64,000 nt of DNA. It comes from Nostoc punctiforme NIES-2108. Its GTDB lineage: Bacteria > Cyanobacteriota > Cyanobacteriia > Cyanobacteriales > Nostocaceae. The notes under the pieces were generated by a model, which saw only the letters and a list, made by a program, of their open reading frames with translations, was not told where the DNA came from and made no database searches. The stretch lies in NCBI GenBank assembly GCA_003326195.1, contig LXQE01000136.1, forward strand, positions 432,552 through 496,551. Direction: 5' to 3'. A program made the position numbers and the translations under genes. Shown one piece after another: positions 35,955 to 44,804 of this stretch; the stretch's first letter is position 1, and each line of letters starts with the position of its first letter.

Positions 35955-37736
35955 ATGGTTAGAAAAACCTTGGTTAAAAATCAGCCAAAGGTAAGCAAGT
36001 CTGTGGGCGAACTCAGGATTTGTGCTGGATTTATAACACTTAGCTTTGCGATCGCCGCAATATTGTGTAACTATCAGGATGCAATCGCCCAAACTCCTGA
36101 ACCTCAGACGTTACCCCCAGGTCGGTTAGATGATCTTCCTGACACCCCGTTACCGTCGGATGTGCTACCCAAGCCACCAGACGAGAATCAATTGCTTCCA
36201 TCCCTAAAACTACCGAATCAGCCGATTCTGGAGCAGAATGACCCTAATACCAAATTTCGGGTCGATCGCATTGAAGTTTTGGGCAGTACAGTTTTCAAAG
36301 CAGAACAGTTTGCCGCTGTCACAAATTCCTTTGTGGGACGAGAACTGACATTTGCAGAGTTGTTGCAAGTTAAAGATGCCATCACCAAGCTTTACACTGA
36401 TAACGGCTATGTCACCACAGGCGCATTGATTACACCACAGACAATAGAAGCTGGGACAATCAAAATTCAGGTGATTGAGGGTAGTTTGCAAGAAATTAAG
36501 ATTGTCGGTAATAGGCGATTACACACTCAATACATTCGCGATCGCATCAAACTTGGTGCAGGTAAACCCCTAAATGTACCGCGTTTAATAGAAAAGCTGC
36601 AACTACTCCGCCTCGATCCGCGGATTCAAAACCTGTCAGCCGAGTTACAGACAGGCGTGCAACCGGGAACTAATGTGTTGCAAGTGGAGGTTAAAGAAGC
36701 AGAAACTTTTAAGCTGACAGCAAGCGTGGATAATGGGCGATCGCCAAGTGTGGGCAGTTTTCGCCGGGGAGTGGATCTGCAAGAAGCCAATTTATTGGGT
36801 TTGGGCGATACACTGAGCCTAGGATATGCCAATACCGATGGCAGTAATACAATCAATGTCAATTACACGCTGCCAATTAATGCCCGCAATGGCACTGTAT
36901 CCTTCGGTTTTAACCAAGGATGGAACCACGTGATTGAGGAACCATTCAGTGTCCTTGATATCCAGTCAAATACTCGCTCTTACGAATTGAGCTATCGGCA
37001 ACCACTGGTGCAAAAACCAACCCAAGAGTTGGCAGTGGGACTATCGTTTTCGCGCCAGTCAAGCCAAACTGAGTTAGGTCTTGATAACATTGGGCCGTTC
37101 CGGCTTTCCCCAGGTGCAGATGCGAACGGAAAAACCAATATTTCTGCCCTGCGCTTTTTTCAAGAATATATCCAGCGAAGCAACCAGTATGTATTTGCGG
37201 CGCGATCGCAATTGAGTTTTGGCGTAGATTGGTTCTATGCTAATGTCAGTGATAATGAACCAGATAGCCGCTTTTTCGCATGGCGGGGGCAGGCGCAGTG
37301 GGTACGGCAATTAGCACCGGACACTCTATTTTTAGCTAGGGGCGATTTCCAATTGGCAGCAGATTCTTTAGTGCCTTTAGAGCAATTTGGTCTTGGTGGA
37401 CAGCTAAGTGTACGGGGCTATCGCCAAGATGCATTACTCACAGATAATGGTATGTTATTTTCAGCAGAATTTCGAGTACCAATTGTCCGCGCTGCTAAAA
37501 TTGGCGGAGTGTTGCAAGTGACACCCTTCATTGATGTAGGTAAAGGCTGGAATACCAAAGGCGAAAATCCATCACCAAGTACGCTTGTTAGTACTGGGTT
37601 GGGGCTGTTATGGAAACAGGGTGATGACTTCTTGACCCGCATAGATTGGGGCATTCCTTTGATTTCAGTGGACGGTGAAAGGCGATCGCTCCAGGAGAAT
37701 GGACTGTACTTCTCAGTAAGTTATTCAGCGTTTTGA
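35955..37736 (+). CDS. ShlB/FhaC-family two-partner secretion outer-membrane transporter (TpsB)
   Basis: The 593-residue protein has a signal-like N-terminus (about residues 22-45, ending near AIAQ) and a Pro-rich stretch. POTRA-2 type periplasmic domains follow at about residues 90-230 (FRVDRIEVLGSTVF, TIKIQVIEGSLQEIKIVGN), and then a C-terminal 16-strand barrel. The hallmark VRGY-type motif appears as LSVRGYRQDAL near residue 490. It secretes a TpsA partner across the outer membrane. The partner gene is 78 nt downstream on the same strand, as expected. Confidence 0.92.
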   Translation: MVRKTLVKNQPKVSKSVGELRICAGFITLSFAIAAILCNYQDAIAQTPEPQTLPPGRLDDLPDTPLPSDVLPKPPDENQLLPSLKLPNQPILEQNDPNTKFRVDRIEVLGSTVFKAEQFAAVTNSFVGRELTFAELLQVKDAITKLYTDNGYVTTGALITPQTIEAGTIKIQVIEGSLQEIKIVGNRRLHTQYIRDRIKLGAGKPLNVPRLIEKLQLLRLDPRIQNLSAELQTGVQPGTNVLQVEVKEAETFKLTASVDNGRSPSVGSFRRGVDLQEANLLGLGDTLSLGYANTDGSNTINVNYTLPINARNGTVSFGFNQGWNHVIEEPFSVLDIQSNTRSYELSYRQPLVQKPTQELAVGLSFSRQSSQTELGLDNIGPFRLSPGADANGKTNISALRFFQEYIQRSNQYVFAARSQLSFGVDWFYANVSDNEPDSRFFAWRGQAQWVRQLAPDTLFLARGDFQLAADSLVPLEQFGLGGQLSVRGYRQDALLTDNGMLFSAEFRVPIVRAAKIGGVLQVTPFIDVGKGWNTKGENPSPSTLVSTGLGLLWKQGDDFLTRIDWGIPLISVDGERRSLQENGLYFSVSYSAF

Positions 37737-37814
37737 GGCAATCAATAATCCCTATGACTATGAATATAATGCCGTTTAGGGAACCCTATATATATTATTA
37801 ATAGAAAGTGAGCG

Positions 37815-40307
37815 ATGAAAGCAGCTTCTGTTTGCTGGGGTTTGATTAATTTAATGCTGACAGGTGGGATGCTCCTTTGGTGTGCCTCTGTGAGTGCCCA
37901 GCTAACTCCCGATGGCACCCTCAATACTGCTGTCTCCCAAAGTGGTAATAATTTTACCATTACTAACGGTAGTGCCGTCAACAGTAACTTATTTCACAGT
38001 TTCCAGCAGTTTTCGGTTCCCACTGGCGGTTCGGCTACTTTTGATTTAACCAACACGCCCAACATTTCTACCATCTTCAGCCGTGTTACTGGCGGTAATA
38101 TCTCTAGCATTGATGGCTTGATTCAGACGATTAACGGCAACAACCCCGTCAGTCTGTTCTTGATCAACCCTAGTGGGATAATCTTTGGAGCCAATGCTCA
38201 ACTAAACATTGGGGGTTCATTTATTGGTAGCACTGCCAGCAGTATTAAATTTGCCGATGGCGCTGAGTTTAGTGTAATTAATTCTGAATCTGCCCCCTTG
38301 TTAAGCATCAATGTTCCCATTGGGTTGCAACTGGGTAACAATCCCGCACCCATCAACATTCAAGGTACAGGACATACTTTGAGGAATGTCAGTGGACTGG
38401 CTCTGGTTCCCCCGATTCAGATTCCCAGTTCTACAAAACTGCGGGTAAAGCCGGGAAACACCCTAGCTTTAGTGGGTGGCGACATACATCTAAATGGGGC
38501 AAACCTGATCGCTGAAAGAGGGCGAGTTGAATTGGGTAGTGTAAGCGGTGCAGCATTAGTAAACCTGATATCAACCGCACAGGGCTATACACTGGGATAT
38601 GGGAATGTACAAAGCTTTGGCGATATTCAGCTGGCACAGCGATCGCTATTAGATATCAGCGGCGTGAATGCAGGTTCGGTTCAAATTCAGGGTAGGCAAA
38701 TTCAATTCACCGATGGCTCTTTGGTACTGGCGCAAAATTTTGGCAATCTCCCCGGTGGTGACATTCGCCTTCAGGCTACAGAGTCCATTAATCTGATTGC
38801 CAAAACAGCTAATGGCACAATTCAGAGCGGAGTGCGTAGTGATGCTTTGGGTAGCGGAGCTAGTGGGAATATCAGCGTTATTACTCCCAACTTCACTATC
38901 AAGTCGGGAGCGGGGTTGAATAGCACAACTCTTGGAGCAGCTCCTAGTGGCAATATTTACATTGATGCAACCGCCATTGAACTGTCTGGCTTTTCACCCA
39001 ATAATCCTGCTAACGTCACCACGGTAAACACTACTACACTAGGCGCTGGAAATGCTGGTGATGTTTTCGTCAATGGTAATAGTCTACTAGTATCAAGCGG
39101 TGCCTCACTATCTTCGGCTACCTTTGGCACTGGTTCTAGCGGCAAAGTGACGATTCGCAACACCAACACCACGGTGATGGGAGAAAGTCCGTCTGGACTT
39201 TACAGCAACATTAGTTCAACTACATTTGCAACCGGAAGTGCCAAAACCTTGACCCTGAATACTGCTAAATTGCAAATTCTGGATGGGGGAGCAGTTGCTA
39301 CCACCTCATTTTTTGCAGGTAATGGGGGAGATTTGAGTATCAATGCTACTGAAGCGATCGTTATCAGTGGTCAAGGTCGAGCAACTAATAGTAGCATTAA
39401 CGCCTCCACAATCCGACCCGATCCATTAGTGCGCAAACGATTCGGTCTGCCAGATATATTAACAGCGAATGCCGGTACTTTGAGCGTTACGACACCGAAC
39501 TTAACGCTGATGGATGGCGGGACAGTCAGTGTCACCAGTCAAGGTAGTGGAAATGGTGGCAATATTAATATTAGTGCAGATACCATCCAATTAAAGAATC
39601 AAGGGTTTATTCAAGCACAAACAGACTCCGGTAATGGTGGCAATATTAAATTGTCCACCAAAAATCTGTTGCTTCTGCAAGACAATAGTTTGATAACCTC
39701 AACAGCTGGCGGTTCAGGGAATGGAGGTAATATAAACATCAATGCACCCATCATCATCGGCTTAAAAAACAGCGACATTATTGCCAATGCAGTACAAGGC
39801 AGAGGTGGTAATATCCAAATCACTACTCAAGGCATCTTTGGGCTGAAGTTCCGCAACCAACTCACTCCTGACAGTGACATCACCGCCAGTTCCCAATTTG
39901 GTGTAAGTGGCACGGTTCAAGTTAATACTATCGGTATCGATCCAAATTCGGGTTTAGTCGAACTGCCTGCAAATGTCACCGATCCATCCCAGCAAATTGC
40001 TACAGGCTGCGCGGATAGTGAAGGCAGCCGCTTTGTGGCAACGGGACGAGGTGGTGTGCCGCAAAATCCTAATCAGGTGACGAACGATGTCTACGATGGG
40101 CTGCGCTTACGTACCTGGGATGATATACGAGATTTGTCTGCTTACCGCAAAACTGGTCAGCTAAATGTCCAGATTCCAGCATCCTCAAAGGTTCTCGTCG
40201 AAGCCACAACCTGGCATCGCAATGCTGACGGTAAAATTGAATTGATTGCGGTTAAACCAGCGTATGTACAACCATCTTTAACCTGTGCTGCCGTTCGTAA
40301 AAGTTGA
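37815..40307 (+). CDS. Filamentous-hemagglutinin-like two-partner secreted protein (TpsA)
   Basis: The 830-residue protein has a signal peptide and then the TPS secretion domain (TPDGTLNTAVSQSGNNF through NPVSLFLINPSGIIFGANAQLN, about residues 30-130). A long Gly/Asn/Ser/Thr-rich beta-helix with repeated NGGNINI-type turns follows. The C-terminal part contains a cyanobacterial motif (LPANVTDPSQQIATGC ... FVATGRGG). It is the likely adhesin carried by the TpsB upstream. Near residue 757 the frame carries a copy of a dispersed DNA repeat (40085-40111), read as DVYDGLRLR. Confidence 0.9.
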   Translation: MKAASVCWGLINLMLTGGMLLWCASVSAQLTPDGTLNTAVSQSGNNFTITNGSAVNSNLFHSFQQFSVPTGGSATFDLTNTPNISTIFSRVTGGNISSIDGLIQTINGNNPVSLFLINPSGIIFGANAQLNIGGSFIGSTASSIKFADGAEFSVINSESAPLLSINVPIGLQLGNNPAPINIQGTGHTLRNVSGLALVPPIQIPSSTKLRVKPGNTLALVGGDIHLNGANLIAERGRVELGSVSGAALVNLISTAQGYTLGYGNVQSFGDIQLAQRSLLDISGVNAGSVQIQGRQIQFTDGSLVLAQNFGNLPGGDIRLQATESINLIAKTANGTIQSGVRSDALGSGASGNISVITPNFTIKSGAGLNSTTLGAAPSGNIYIDATAIELSGFSPNNPANVTTVNTTTLGAGNAGDVFVNGNSLLVSSGASLSSATFGTGSSGKVTIRNTNTTVMGESPSGLYSNISSTTFATGSAKTLTLNTAKLQILDGGAVATTSFFAGNGGDLSINATEAIVISGQGRATNSSINASTIRPDPLVRKRFGLPDILTANAGTLSVTTPNLTLMDGGTVSVTSQGSGNGGNINISADTIQLKNQGFIQAQTDSGNGGNIKLSTKNLLLLQDNSLITSTAGGSGNGGNININAPIIIGLKNSDIIANAVQGRGGNIQITTQGIFGLKFRNQLTPDSDITASSQFGVSGTVQVNTIGIDPNSGLVELPANVTDPSQQIATGCADSEGSRFVATGRGGVPQNPNQVTNDVYDGLRLRTWDDIRDLSAYRKTGQLNVQIPASSKVLVEATTWHRNADGKIELIAVKPAYVQPSLTCAAVRKS

Positions 40308-40381
40308 TGATGTTAGCGAAAATACAATTTCGGTAACACTAACTTCCAAACCACAGAATTCGTAGACTTATTGGGAATATT

Positions 40382-40914
40382 TGGTCTACGGAAGTAGTAG
40401 TTAGCGATCCGGTATTCGATAGTTTTAGCAAGACGTTTAGTGGTATTACCGTTGCAGTAGCTAAGGATGCGGTTGATCAGGGTGGGAATATTAACCTACA
40501 AGCCGATCGCCTGCGGGTTTTTAACGGGGGACAGATCACCTCATCAAGTTTGGGTCAGGGTTCTGCTGGCAGTGTCAATCTGCGAGTCAATGACATAGAT
40601 GTGCAGCGAATCTCTCAACCTTTATCCGATGGTGGGATACTGCCTAGTAGCATCACCGCATCCTCAGCAAATGCCTTTACTGCTCGGTCAGTGAATATCA
40701 GATATGACAGCTTGTGTGTGCGTGATGGCGCAGAAATTACCGTCAGCAATAATTCTGGAACAGGGGATGCGGGTAATCTCAATATTAACGCTTGTAATAT
40801 CTTCCTCGATAATGGAGCCAGCGAGCCGAAGTGAATGGAGGTAGTCGTGGTAACATCCGTCTCCAAGCAAGCGATTTTCTCTTGTTGCGGCGCGGCAGTA
40901 GCATCATTAGTTAA
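40382..40914 (+). pseudogene. Remnant of a second TpsA-like protein
   Basis: The plus frame from about 40382 reads FDSFSKTFSGITVAVAKD, QGGNINLQADRLRVFNGGQI and DGAEITVSNNSGTGDAGNLN, which is beta-helix sequence typical of cyanobacterial TpsA proteins. It stops at 40834. Homologous sequence (GGSRGNIRLQASDFLLLRRGS) then continues in another frame to a stop at 40914. The N-terminal TPS domain and start are missing, so this is a frameshifted, truncated copy left after the intact tpsA. Confidence 0.75.
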
Positions 40915-40971
40915 TTAAATTTTAAGGTTATATAATATACAAAATAATTAATCTCTTTAGTGATATTACTT

Positions 40972-43536
40972 ATGATTTTCCAAGTTAAACAACTTCGTTG
41001 GCTATATATCAGTCTGGGTATTTTGAGCTTGTGTTTGGCAATAACCATTACACCTACTAGAGCATCTCTGTCAGTACCAACAACTTCTAGCCTGAATGTG
41101 TCAGCATCGACTTCTCAACCGACTAATTGGCTAGAACAGGGACGAAACCTTTACCATTCAGGACGCTTTGCAGAAGCAGTGACGATTTGGCAAACGGCAG
41201 CACAACAGTATCATACCCAAGGCGATCGCCAGGGCGAAGCTCTAAGTTTAAGTTACCTGTCACTGACACAACAGGAGCTGAATCAATGGCAAGCAGCTCA
41301 ACAGTCTATTGAGCAAAGTCTGAAACTGTTGCAAACCTCCATTCCCTCTGCTGATGCAATTCTCTGGGCACAAGCACTCAATACCCAAGCAAATTTGCAA
41401 TTGCATACTGGCAAAGCCGAAACCGCCCTCGAAAGTTGGCAACAAGCTCAAAAATTTTATGAGCAAGCAGGTGACGCAATGGGAAGCCTGGGTAGTCAAA
41501 TCAACCAGGCACAAGCTTTACAAACTTTAGGATTTTACCGCCGTTCTAAACAACAGTTAGAGGCACTGACTCAAAAACTCCAAGGGATGCCGGATAATGA
41601 AATCAAAGTCAGTGGACTGCGATCGCTTGGTTTAGCCTTGCAAATAATTGGCGATTCTAGTAAAAGTCAACAGATTTTAGAGCAAAGTTTAGCGATCGCC
41701 CAGAAAATTGCAGCGAAACCCCATTTGAGTTCTATCCTGATAAGCCTCGGTCAAACTGCCGTTGACTTGGAAGATCCAGAATCAGCATTAAATTACTTTG
41801 AACAGGCTCAACTCTTAACAACTAACCCAAGCGATCAGTTACAAGCGCGTTTAGCTCAGTTCAAACTTTTCCTCAATTACGACAAACTGGAGTTTGTTAA
41901 CCCACTCGCACCTCAACTACTCCAACAACTCCGGGAACTGCCCCCCAGTCACACCTCACTCTACGCAGCGATCAATTTTGTTGCCACCCTAGATCGTCAG
42001 TCAAATCCTGACCAAATCCTACCTCTGAAGGATTTGGCGCAGCTGATGGCAGTCACAGTCAAATCTGCACAGCAAATTCAGGATACTCAAGCCGAAGCTC
42101 ATGCACTAAATCAGTGGGGAAAACTCTATCAGCGTACACAGCAATTATCTGAAGCGCAGGAGTTAACTCAGAAATCCCTCAACATTGCCCACCAACTCCA
42201 AGCTAACGATATTATTGCTCAATCTGCTTGGCAGGTGGGACAGTTGTATAAACAACAAGGCGATCGCTCAAAAGCGATTACCGCCTATACAGAAGCAGTC
42301 AACGCCTTAAAGGCACTGCGGGCAGATTTGGTGGCTATCAACCCTGATGTCCAGTTCTCTTTTCGCACTAGTGTGGAGCCTGTCTACCGGGAACTGGTTG
42401 ATTTACTTCTAGAGAATCAACCTAGTCAAGCAGAACTAATACAAGCTCGTGAATTGATTGAGGCACTTCAAATTGCGGAACTCGATAACTTTTTTCGGGA
42501 AGCCTGTTTAGATAAAACTCAACAAATTGATCAGGTTGATCCTACTGCAACCGTCATTTATCCAATCATCCTGCCAGATCGTTTAACAGTAATTCTCTCC
42601 AAAGCAGGGCAACCACTCCGTTCCTATGTCACTCACAAACCTCAAGCGGAAATTGAGCAGACTTTAGACAATTTTTTGGTTGCTCTTAATCCTGTTTCCG
42701 ATTCCCAAGACAGAGATCGATTGTCTCAACAAATTTATAGTTGGTTGATTCGTCCAGAGGAGGCAGATCAAGCATTGATTGATACCAAAACATTGGTGTT
42801 TGTTTTGGATGGTCGATTGCGGAATATTCCCATAGCAGCTCTTTTTGACGGTAAGCAATATCTGATCGAGAAGTATGCTGTGGCGCTCTCGCCAGGATTG
42901 CAACTGATGGCGATGCGATCGCTTCATCAAAACCAGATGAATGCGATCGTCGGTGGCATTAGCCAATCTCGCGCTGGCTTTAGTGCTTTGCCTGCTGTGG
43001 AATCAGAGGTAAAACAAATTTCCAAGTCAGTATCGTCCTCTGTGTTGCTAAACCAGGAATTTACTAGTCAAGCCCTCGCTAAACAAGTGAAATCCAGTAG
43101 TGCAGGTATTGTCCACCTAGCAACCCACGGACAGTTTAGTTCCCGCCTAGAAGATACCTTCTTGCTCACTTGGGATGGACAAGTCAATGTTAAAGAGTTA
43201 TCTGAACTCCTAAAAAATCGGGGTAGCGATCCATCGAAAGCCATCGAGTTGTTGGTACTAAGTGCCTGTGATACAGCAGCAGGAGACGATCGCGCCGTCC
43301 TGGGACTAGCAGGCTTGGCTGTCAAATCTGGCGCTCGCTCAACTATCGCCACCCTATGGCCCGTCAAAGATCGGGCAGCCGCGATGCTAATGACTCGTTT
43401 CTATGAAGAACTGCGACAACCCAAAATCACTAAAGCCGAAGCACTAAGACAAGCACAAATTAGCCTAATTCGCCAAACTGATTTCCACGAACCGTTCTTT
43501 TGGTCTGGCTTTGTTTTGATCGGTAACTGGATTTAG
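40972..43536 (+). CDS. TPR protein with C-terminal CHAT (caspase-like) domain
   Basis: The product is about 854 residues. A hydrophobic N-terminal segment (LRWLYISLGILSLCLAITI) suggests export or membrane anchoring. TPR-type helices fill about residues 50-480. A CHAT domain occupies the C-terminal 300 residues, with a putative catalytic pair His719 (HLATHGQF) and Cys766 (VLSACDTAAGD). CHAT proteins are relatives of caspases and separases, and several act as peptidases. The ATG at 40972 was preferred to GTG 40960. It lies between the secretion pair and a DUF928 gene, which recurs in cyanobacteria. Confidence 0.87.
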   Translation: MIFQVKQLRWLYISLGILSLCLAITITPTRASLSVPTTSSLNVSASTSQPTNWLEQGRNLYHSGRFAEAVTIWQTAAQQYHTQGDRQGEALSLSYLSLTQQELNQWQAAQQSIEQSLKLLQTSIPSADAILWAQALNTQANLQLHTGKAETALESWQQAQKFYEQAGDAMGSLGSQINQAQALQTLGFYRRSKQQLEALTQKLQGMPDNEIKVSGLRSLGLALQIIGDSSKSQQILEQSLAIAQKIAAKPHLSSILISLGQTAVDLEDPESALNYFEQAQLLTTNPSDQLQARLAQFKLFLNYDKLEFVNPLAPQLLQQLRELPPSHTSLYAAINFVATLDRQSNPDQILPLKDLAQLMAVTVKSAQQIQDTQAEAHALNQWGKLYQRTQQLSEAQELTQKSLNIAHQLQANDIIAQSAWQVGQLYKQQGDRSKAITAYTEAVNALKALRADLVAINPDVQFSFRTSVEPVYRELVDLLLENQPSQAELIQARELIEALQIAELDNFFREACLDKTQQIDQVDPTATVIYPIILPDRLTVILSKAGQPLRSYVTHKPQAEIEQTLDNFLVALNPVSDSQDRDRLSQQIYSWLIRPEEADQALIDTKTLVFVLDGRLRNIPIAALFDGKQYLIEKYAVALSPGLQLMAMRSLHQNQMNAIVGGISQSRAGFSALPAVESEVKQISKSVSSSVLLNQEFTSQALAKQVKSSSAGIVHLATHGQFSSRLEDTFLLTWDGQVNVKELSELLKNRGSDPSKAIELLVLSACDTAAGDDRAVLGLAGLAVKSGARSTIATLWPVKDRAAAMLMTRFYEELRQPKITKAEALRQAQISLIRQTDFHEPFFWSGFVLIGNWI

Positions 43537-43729
43537 GTAAGTAATACAACGGAGTATTTTGCCAATAACTTACGCTATTTTTTACACGATTTCAGATCAA
43601 GCTCGCCTATACTGCTAATAGAAGTTCCCTAACTTTACTGTTACTTAGACTTATTCTCTGAGCTTCTGACCATAGTCGAAACAAACGTATTTTGTTTGTA
43701 TCACATTGCAATGACATAAGGAAAACATC

Positions 43730-44650
43730 ATGAAACGTCGATATTTAGCTAGTACATTGAGCGTCATCGCTCTGATCGCTAGCACTACATGGACTAGTGC
43801 TCATGCTATTACATTTACCCCACCCGCCAACAGTGGCGCTCCTAGACAAGCAACCGGAGGAGCTTCTCGCGGTAGTATATTTACACCTACTGCTGGGAAA
43901 GGTGCGCCTAGACAAGCAACCGGAGGAGCTTCTCGCGGCAACCTCTTTACACCTGCCGTCGGGAAAGGTACACCCAGACAGGCAACAGGAGGAGCTTCTC
44001 GCGGCAACCTCTTTACACCTGCCGCAGGCAAAGGCGTTCCCCAACAAGCAAGTGCGGGTGCTTCTCGCGTTGGTACTTACTACTTAAATCCATCGATTAC
44101 AAATACAACGCAACCAGCAGCGCTAATCGCCCTCTTGCCCCAAAACTTCTATGGCACAACAGTGTCTGAACGTCCCACAATATTGGTGTATATCCCGGCT
44201 TCTAATGCCCAAGAAGCAGTGTTCAGCCTCAAGGATGAAGCTGGCAATATGCAACATCAAATGAACATTTCAGTTCCAGAGAAAACTGGAGTAATCGCGA
44301 TCAAATTACCAGCGAATGCACCCGCTTTAGCCGTTGGTAAAAACTATCAATGGTTCCTAGCACTTAAAGTAGATGGTCAACTCAGTCCGAGTACGCCTTA
44401 CGTCGATGGTTGGATTCAGCGTATCCAGCCCAGCGCAGAGTTGGCAACAGCAATCCAAGAGCAAGATGCTCTGAAGCGGGCTACTATTTTGGGTAAAAAC
44501 GGTGTTTGGTATGACTGTGTGGCAACACTTGCATCGGTATATACTACTCAACCTAACAATGCAACTCTCCGAAAACAATGGGAAGAACTTCTATCCTCAG
44601 TGAGTTTGAAGGAGATTGTAACAGCGAACTTATTAGCATCTACTAACTAA
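43730..44650 (+). CDS. DUF928 family protein with four 22-residue N-terminal repeats
   Basis: The 306-residue protein has a signal peptide ending near SAHA. Four tandem copies of a 22-residue unit ([13 protein letters not shown] followed by xxFTPxxGK) start at about residues 36, 58, 80 and 102. A DUF928 domain follows from about residue 118 (LALLPQ-like [14 protein letters not shown] and [17 protein letters not shown]). The function of DUF928 is not known. The domain is found near CHAT and CHASE2 genes in cyanobacteria. The protein is probably periplasmic or on the cell surface. Confidence 0.83.
   Translation: MKRRYLASTLSVIALIASTTWTSAHAITFTPPANSGAPRQATGGASRGSIFTPTAGKGAPRQATGGASRGNLFTPAVGKGTPRQATGGASRGNLFTPAAGKGVPQQASAGASRVGTYYLNPSITNTTQPAALIALLPQNFYGTTVSERPTILVYIPASNAQEAVFSLKDEAGNMQHQMNISVPEKTGVIAIKLPANAPALAVGKNYQWFLALKVDGQLSPSTPYVDGWIQRIQPSAELATAIQEQDALKRATILGKNGVWYDCVATLASVYTTQPNNATLRKQWEELLSSVSLKEIVTANLLASTN
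43835..44080 (+). repeat. 66-bp coding tandem repeat inside the DUF928 gene
   Basis: Units of 66 bp starting near 43835, 43901, 43967 and 44033 encode the 22-residue repeat. The middle copies are nearly identical at DNA level (GGAGGAGCTTCTCGCGGCAA recurs), which points to recent duplication. Copy number may vary between strains. Confidence 0.75.
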
Positions 44651-44804
44651 TGCCAATTTGGGGATTGGGCATTGGGTTAAGAGTAATTATTCTCTTTATT
44701 CTCTTTGTTCCCCTCTTTTTCCTTCCACCCAGTCCCCAATTATCCCTTATCCCGTTCAGGGGCACCACCTTCCCCAATCCCAACCCCCATTGTATGGCAC
44801 AAAT

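Noticed and set aside
43745..44087. Several alternative frames over the start of the DUF928 gene
   Set aside because: They arise from the 66-bp tandem repeat being open in several frames; the signal peptide and DUF928 domain fix the real frame.
44658..44804. Upstream extension of the CHASE2 kinase frame
   Set aside because: The extra 49 residues are translated GGGCATTGGG-type filler, and the membrane helix begins just after ATG 44805.
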